A stretch of 9,895 nt of DNA from Solidesulfovibrio magneticus. GTDB taxonomy: Bacteria; Desulfobacterota; Desulfovibrionia; Desulfovibrionales; Desulfovibrionaceae. This document shows positions 6,452 to 9,895 of the stretch, one piece after another. The notes beneath the pieces were generated by a model. It was given only the letters and a program-made list of their open reading frames with translations. It did not search any database and was not told where the DNA came from. The stretch lies in contig DLGG01000116.1 in the NCBI GenBank assembly GCA_002482565.1, forward strand, positions 1-9,895, given 5' to 3'. How positions within the stretch are numbered: position 1 is the first letter of the stretch; every line of letters starts with the position of its first letter. Both the position numbers and the translations under genes were made by a program.

Positions 6452-6479
6452 GTAGACCACGCTGCAGGCCGTTTGTCAA
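6449..6479 (-). promoter_or_regulatory. Candidate promoter for the DUF5343-like gene
   Basis: On the minus strand a perfect -35 TTGACA (6479-6474) is followed after 19 bases by TACATT (6454-6449), a 4/6 match to the -10 box. The spacer is longer than ideal. It overlaps the -10 of the candidate forward promoter, so the two could compete. The resulting leader to ATG 6326 would be about 115 nt. Confidence 0.35.
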
Positions 6480-6556
6480 TGACGGCGGCAGCGGTTCCAG
6501 TGACAACCGGAGGCGGCCGTCTTGACGCGCCCATGGCTTGCGTCTACCACCGGAGA

Positions 6557-6620
6557 GTCGGGAGAGGGGATGTTCGTACTCATCCTGGCGAAACACCAGG
6601 AAAGGCGATGCCCTCCCGGC
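6557..6620 (+). ncRNA. Candidate structured leader RNA (multibranch fold) before the ASST gene
   Basis: An eight-pair closing stem (6557-6564 with 6613-6620, one G-T pair) encloses several small hairpins. GGATG (6568-6572) pairs with CATCC (6581-6585); CCTGG (6584-6588) with CCAGG (6596-6600); and GGC (6604-6606) with GCC (6610-6612). The first two share two bases, so they cannot both form at full length. A GCCTG-CCC-CAGGC hairpin follows at 6619-6631. The layout resembles a riboswitch or cis-regulatory RNA, but it matches none of the known riboswitch cores I compared by eye (c-di-GMP, cobalamin, TPP, THF, fluoride, guanidine, glycine). GC-rich DNA easily yields chance stems. Confidence 0.3.
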
Positions 6621-6652
6621 CTGCCCCAGGCGTCGTTGGCCGGTCGGGCATT

Positions 6653-6677
6653 GCTTCGCCTGCCAGACCCAGGAAGC
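6653..6677 (+). promoter_or_regulatory. Possible Shine-Dalgarno-masking hairpin of the ASST gene
   Basis: GCTTC (6653-6657) can pair with GAAGC (6673-6677) across a 15-base loop. The 3' arm overlaps the ribosome site AGGAAG (6671-6676), which lies five bases before ATG 6682. Only five pairs support it. Confidence 0.3.
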
Positions 6678-6681
6678 GTCC

Positions 6682-8124
6682 ATGACTAACGGCAATGCCC
6701 AGGAACAAACCCTTGGCCTTTTTGCGGCCGACGTCGCCGCCCAGCCCGGCCTGACCCTGGTTTCGACGTTATTTGGCCACGACACCTGGCTCCTTAACAA
6801 CGCCGGCCAGGTCGTCAACGCCTGGACGAGTCCTCATGTCGGCGCGGGAGCGGCCTATCTCCTGGACAACGGCGACCTCGTGCGTTCCGCGGTCGCCTAC
6901 CGCAACGCCCACGTCGGCAAGATGAACGCTCCGGCCGGCGGGCTTATCGAGGAGTTCGACTGGCAAGGCAACCTCGTGTGGAGCTACAAGCACATCGGCG
7001 AGGACTACAGCCAGCACCACGATTTCTGCGTCATGCCCAACGGCAATGTGCTGCTGGTGGCCTGGGAATACAAAAGCCCTCAGGAAGCCTATCTGGCCGG
7101 CCGTTCGCCGGCGTTCATCCCGACCAAGGGCCTGCTGGTCGATTACGTCGTCGAGGTCCAAAAGACCGGACCGGATTCGGGCCAGGTCGTCTGGGAGTGG
7201 CACGCCTGGGACCATCTCGTGCAGGACGAAAACCCGGCCCTGCCCGATTACGGCCAGGTGTCGAGCCACCCCGAGCGCATCAACCTCAATTCCATTGGCG
7301 CTCTGGTCAAGGAAACCGGCAAGGTCGATTCCGACTGGACCCACATTAACGGCATCGATTACAATGCCGCAACCGACCAGATCCTCTTGAGCGTCCACAC
7401 CCAAAGCGAAGTCTGGATCATCGACCACGGCACGACCACGGCCGAGGCGGCCGGCACAACCGGCGGCAAGGCCGGCCACGGCGGCGATCTCCTCTACCGC
7501 TTCGGCAATCCCCAGACCTATGACGCCGGCTCGGCCGCCGATCAGACCCTTTACGGCCAGCACGACGCCTTGTGGATCGAAGAAGGGCTGCCCGGAGCCG
7601 GCAACGTGCTGGTCTTCAACAACGGCTGGCAAAGCCCTTACGGCGAGTATTCCCACGTCCAGGAACTGGTCCTGCCCGTTGACGAGGACGGCGCGTATCG
7701 CCGAAATTTCGACGGGTCCTTTGCCGAACCCGAGGTGGTCTGGAGCTATCCGGGCGGCGACGTGGCCGGTTTTTATTCGGCCTACGTCTCCGGGGCCCAG
7801 CGTCTGGAAAACGGCGACACCCTGGTGACCCTGGGCGCGACCGGCAACATGCTGGAAATCACGCCGGCCGGGCAAACGGTCTGGAACTACGTCAACCCGG
7901 ACACTGACCAGGGCTTGTTGCAACAAGGGGAGTCGGCCGAGGCCGTGGGCCTGGGCTATGCCAACAACGTGTTTCGGGCCACCCGGTATGCGTATGATTT
8001 CGAAGGTTTTGTCGGGAAGAATTTGGTTGGCGGCAACCTTCTTGTCGCCGACACTTCGGCCAAGGCTTCGGCCGTGGCCGGCCAGACCGGAGCGGGCGCG
8101 GCCCTGGCTTTCGCGGCCGTCTGA
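6682..8124 (+). CDS. Arylsulfotransferase (ASST)-family beta-propeller protein
   Basis: A 480-residue protein of the arylsulfotransferase family, whose characterised members move sulfate from a phenolic sulfate ester to a phenol without PAPS. The family pattern is clear: repeated blade-like strands (LLNNAGQVVNAW, LIEEFDWQGNLVWSY), HHDFCVMPNGNVLLVAWE (112-129), DWTHINGIDYN (218-228) followed by ILLSVHTQSEVWIIDHG, LLYRFGNP (270-277), GQHDALWI (292-299), VLVFNNG (309-315), and FYSAYVSGAQRLENGDTLVT. His112/113, His221 and His294 are candidate active-site histidines; which one carries sulfate is not resolved. Known ASSTs are mostly periplasmic, but no signal peptide is seen here; the C-terminus is Ala-rich and ends in a hydrophobic LAFAAV. 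The start at 6682 has AGGAAG five bases upstream; extension to 6538 adds Arg/Pro-rich sequence that is not family-like. It is co-transcribed with the glycosidase-like gene 34 bases downstream. A different enzymatic role within this propeller family is possible. Confidence 0.85.
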   Translation: MTNGNAQEQTLGLFAADVAAQPGLTLVSTLFGHDTWLLNNAGQVVNAWTSPHVGAGAAYLLDNGDLVRSAVAYRNAHVGKMNAPAGGLIEEFDWQGNLVWSYKHIGEDYSQHHDFCVMPNGNVLLVAWEYKSPQEAYLAGRSPAFIPTKGLLVDYVVEVQKTGPDSGQVVWEWHAWDHLVQDENPALPDYGQVSSHPERINLNSIGALVKETGKVDSDWTHINGIDYNAATDQILLSVHTQSEVWIIDHGTTTAEAAGTTGGKAGHGGDLLYRFGNPQTYDAGSAADQTLYGQHDALWIEEGLPGAGNVLVFNNGWQSPYGEYSHVQELVLPVDEDGAYRRNFDGSFAEPEVVWSYPGGDVAGFYSAYVSGAQRLENGDTLVTLGATGNMLEITPAGQTVWNYVNPDTDQGLLQQGESAEAVGLGYANNVFRATRYAYDFEGFVGKNLVGGNLLVADTSAKASAVAGQTGAGAALAFAAV

Positions 8125-8132
8125 GTCCGGCC

Positions 8133-8152
8133 GGGGCCGTCGGCCCCAGGAG
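8133..8152 (+). promoter_or_regulatory. Intercistronic hairpin and Shine-Dalgarno of the glycosidase-like gene
   Basis: GGGGCC (8133-8138) pairs with GGCCCC (8142-8147) around a GTC loop. It lies directly before the ribosome site AGGAG (8148-8152), six bases ahead of ATG 8159. The compact stem may tune translation of the second gene or stabilise its mRNA. No T-run follows, so it is not a terminator. Confidence 0.45.
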
Positions 8153-8158
8153 CTGTCC

Positions 8159-9895
8159 ATGATCCGCGCTCGCCTGACCGCTTTGCTGTCCTGCCTTATT
8201 CTGGCCGCCTCCCTGGCCGGCGCAAGCAGCGCCCTGGCCGCCCCAAGCGCCGTTGGCCGCGAGGGCGGCCGGCCCATCCTGCTTGTCGACGGCAAGCCGG
8301 CCACGTCGGGTTTTGTCGAAATCTACTACTATCCCGGCCGGGGCAATCCCATGCCCGGCCAGCCCGAATACGGCGATCCCCGCTGGGTCGAGGCCATGAA
8401 ACGGGCCGTGGACACGGCCCTGGCCCAGGGCGTGCGCCTGGTCATGGCCAGCGTCTGGTGGAGCGACCTCGACCGCTCCCCGGCCCGGCCGGCCACGCTG
8501 CAAGCGGCCCGCTACGAGTTCGCCCCCCTGGACGCGGTCATGGACTACGCGGCCAAGCGTAAAGCCCAGGTGGTGCTCAAGACCTCGGCCAACCATTTCC
8601 TGCCCGGCTGGTGGCTGGCCGAGCAGGGCTTTCCCCCGGGCGCGGGCTATCAGGAACGCTCGGCCTGCCGGTCCTGCGAGACCGACACCTACGGCACGGC
8701 CTACGCCAACCCGAGCATGGGCAGTCCGGATGCCCGGCGGGATTTCGGCGCGTTTATCGAAGCCCTGGTCGGGCGCTACCGGACCCATCCGGCCCTGGTC
8801 GGCTGGGCCTTCGGCCTTGGCCCCACCGGCGAGGACGGCTACGGCCCCAACTATATCGTGGTGGATGCCCCAGGCGGCGGGCCGGGCCTGGGGCGGCGGC
8901 CCATGATGTTCACCGACTATTCCCCGGATTTCACGGCCCGTTTCCGCTCGTGGCTCACAGCCCGCTATGGGACCGACGCCGGGCTGCGCCAGGCCTGGGG
9001 CGATCCCAAGGTATCGCTCACCGATTTTCGCGTGCCGCCGCCGGCCGAGCTGGTGCGCGAGCCGGCCCTGTTTTCCCGCCGGCCGTTTCCCGACGCCGCC
9101 AACGACCGCGACGGCGACCCGGCCCGGTGGCTTACGCCCAAGGGCATGGACTTCTACGCCTTCCGCAACTGGGCCAGGGACGACGAGACCGACTATTTCG
9201 CCCGGCTTTTCAAAGCATTGGATAAAAAACATGTGCTGTTCCTCAACGCCCGGGCCAGGGCCTCGGCCAGGGCGCATCCGGACATCGACGGAATCTTTTT
9301 CAATCCCAATCCGCGTTTCGGCCAGCCGCTGTTTTTTGAAAATGATCAGCTCGACCTGATCCTGCGCTCCGTGGAGCGGATCGTGGCCGCCGGCAAGCTG
9401 GCCTGGGTGGCCTCCGAGAACGGTCATGAGCCGGGCCGGTCGCCCGGGTCCGGGGAGAGCAAGGAGCAGATCAACTACTTGCTCGCCATCGGCTGCGGCG
9501 TCAAAAGCCTGGGCGGCGTCATGGGCTACGCCGTGGACCTGCTCGATCCGGACACGGCCAATGCCTGGCTGCCCACCTGGCGCACGGCCCACGCCCTGTC
9601 GGCCGTAAAGGCCATCGAGGCCTGGAAGCCCGCGCCCGGACGCGGCCCCTGCGACACCATCACGGAACTGCGGCGGCGAAACGGCTGCGACGCCGGGGCA
9701 GGCGCGCCGGCCGGCTGCCGGCTCACCGAACTGGCGCTTGTCAATTACTGCCGCGCCGATCTTTCCTGCGACGCCGACCACGACGGCCGGGTGAGCGAGG
9801 AAGAATACGCCGCCTGCCGTCCCGGCGGCCAGACGCCGCCGGCCGGCGCGTCGCCCGGAAGTCCGGTTGTCGGGCCGGCAGCCGGGGTGCCGTCC
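8159..9895 (+). CDS. Secreted glycoside-hydrolase-like protein (GH42/clan A-like) with EF-hand tail (3' end outside window)
   Basis: The 579 residues seen begin with a signal peptide: positive start, hydrophobic core LLSCLILAASLAG, likely cleavage near ALAA at 25-28. The body resembles a (beta/alpha)8 glycoside hydrolase of the GH42 type: RAVDTALAQGVRLVMASVWWSDL (82-104), FAPLDAVMDYAAKRK (121-135), then LVGRYRTHPALVGWAFGLGPTGEDGYG (203-229), and FRSWLTARYGTDAGLRQAWGD (262-282). Glu225 in GPTGE is the likely acid/base and Glu420 in VASENG a possible nucleophile; neither is proven. After about residue 490 comes a Cys-rich module (Cys 498, 510, 520, 531, 537, 553) with a perfect EF-hand loop, Asp538-x-Asp540-x-Asp542-Gly-x-Val-x-x-x-Glu549, then a Gly/Pro/Ala/Ser-rich stretch at the edge. 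The frame is set by AGGAG six bases before ATG. It follows the ASST gene closely, suggesting joint action on an exported or external substrate. The substrate is unknown. Confidence 0.8.
   Translation, partial: MIRARLTALLSCLILAASLAGASSALAAPSAVGREGGRPILLVDGKPATSGFVEIYYYPGRGNPMPGQPEYGDPRWVEAMKRAVDTALAQGVRLVMASVWWSDLDRSPARPATLQAARYEFAPLDAVMDYAAKRKAQVVLKTSANHFLPGWWLAEQGFPPGAGYQERSACRSCETDTYGTAYANPSMGSPDARRDFGAFIEALVGRYRTHPALVGWAFGLGPTGEDGYGPNYIVVDAPGGGPGLGRRPMMFTDYSPDFTARFRSWLTARYGTDAGLRQAWGDPKVSLTDFRVPPPAELVREPALFSRRPFPDAANDRDGDPARWLTPKGMDFYAFRNWARDDETDYFARLFKALDKKHVLFLNARARASARAHPDIDGIFFNPNPRFGQPLFFENDQLDLILRSVERIVAAGKLAWVASENGHEPGRSPGSGESKEQINYLLAIGCGVKSLGGVMGYAVDLLDPDTANAWLPTWRTAHALSAVKAIEAWKPAPGRGPCDTITELRRRNGCDAGAGAPAGCRLTELALVNYCRADLSCDADHDGRVSEEEYAACRPGGQTPPAGASPGSPVVGPAAGVPS

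Larger units (their letters stand above)
6327..6681. other. Divergent control region between the DUF5343-like and ASST genes
   Basis: No gene is supported here. The stretch from about 6405 to 6455 is conspicuously AT-rich against a GC-rich background and holds candidate promoters facing both ways. The right half, 6557-6681, is GC-rich and can fold into the leader structure described separately. The frames that cross the region are Arg/Pro-rich and lack homology-like features. Confidence 0.7.

Noticed and set aside
6551..6631. Known riboswitch (c-di-GMP-I, THF or fluoride type)
   Set aside because: Short matches such as GGAGAGT and GGCGATG occur, but the conserved cores and pseudoknot partners of these classes are missing.
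6327..6818. N-terminal extension of the DUF5343-like protein
   Set aside because: It overlaps the start of the divergent ASST gene and the AT-rich promoter region, and its residues do not look like the family.
6769..8304. Minus-strand 511-codon frame opposite the ASST gene
   Set aside because: Shadow of the ASST codons; no ribosome site and no recognisable domain.
7892..9781. Minus-strand 629-codon frame opposite the ASST and glycosidase genes
   Set aside because: It spans two plus-strand genes that have clear families, a signal peptide and Shine-Dalgarno sites; its own product is Gly/Pro/Arg-rich low complexity without motifs.

Overview
The window is GC-rich bacterial DNA with closely packed genes, many GCC/CTG/GGC codons and good Shine-Dalgarno sites. 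Its style fits a Desulfovibrio-like sulfate reducer (Desulfovibrionota). That placement is an inference from composition and gene type, because the window holds no phylogenetic marker beyond one tRNA.

Layout: (1) Positions 1-3236, minus strand, form a two-gene unit. An alkaline-phosphatase-superfamily phosphodiesterase (1911-3236) is followed, with a 22-bp overlap, by a UvrD/Rep/PcrA-type superfamily 1 helicase (1-1932) that runs off the left edge. (2) A complete tRNA-Leu(UAA) with encoded CCA lies at 3454-3540 and has its own intrinsic terminator. (3) A SAM-dependent methyltransferase of the YjhP type (3689-4435) follows. (4) About 380 bp without a gene carries several hairpins and inverted repeats. 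It leads into a small exported cysteine-rich protein (4817-5074) with a strong intrinsic terminator. (5) Converging on it is a minus-strand DUF5343-like protein (5223-6326). Its conserved N-terminal and short C-terminal parts are joined by a long Ala/Pro/Val/Glu-rich linker, partly encoded by an 18-bp tandem repeat. (6) A divergent, partly AT-rich control region of 355 bp follows. Its right half can fold into a multibranched RNA. (7) At 6682 to the right edge there is a two-gene plus-strand unit: an arylsulfotransferase-family beta-propeller protein (6682-8124), then a secreted glycoside-hydrolase-like protein (clan A/GH42-like barrel) with a cysteine-rich tail and a perfect EF-hand loop (8159 onward, cut by the window end).

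The left part, up to the tRNA, looks like ordinary chromosomal backbone. From the tRNA rightward the genes are unrelated singletons, which is typical of accessory DNA next to a tRNA, although no integrase or att repeat is visible. The most interesting parts are the ASST plus glycosidase unit, its structured leader, and the modular DUF5343 protein. No CRISPR array, insertion sequence, transposase or prophage gene was found.
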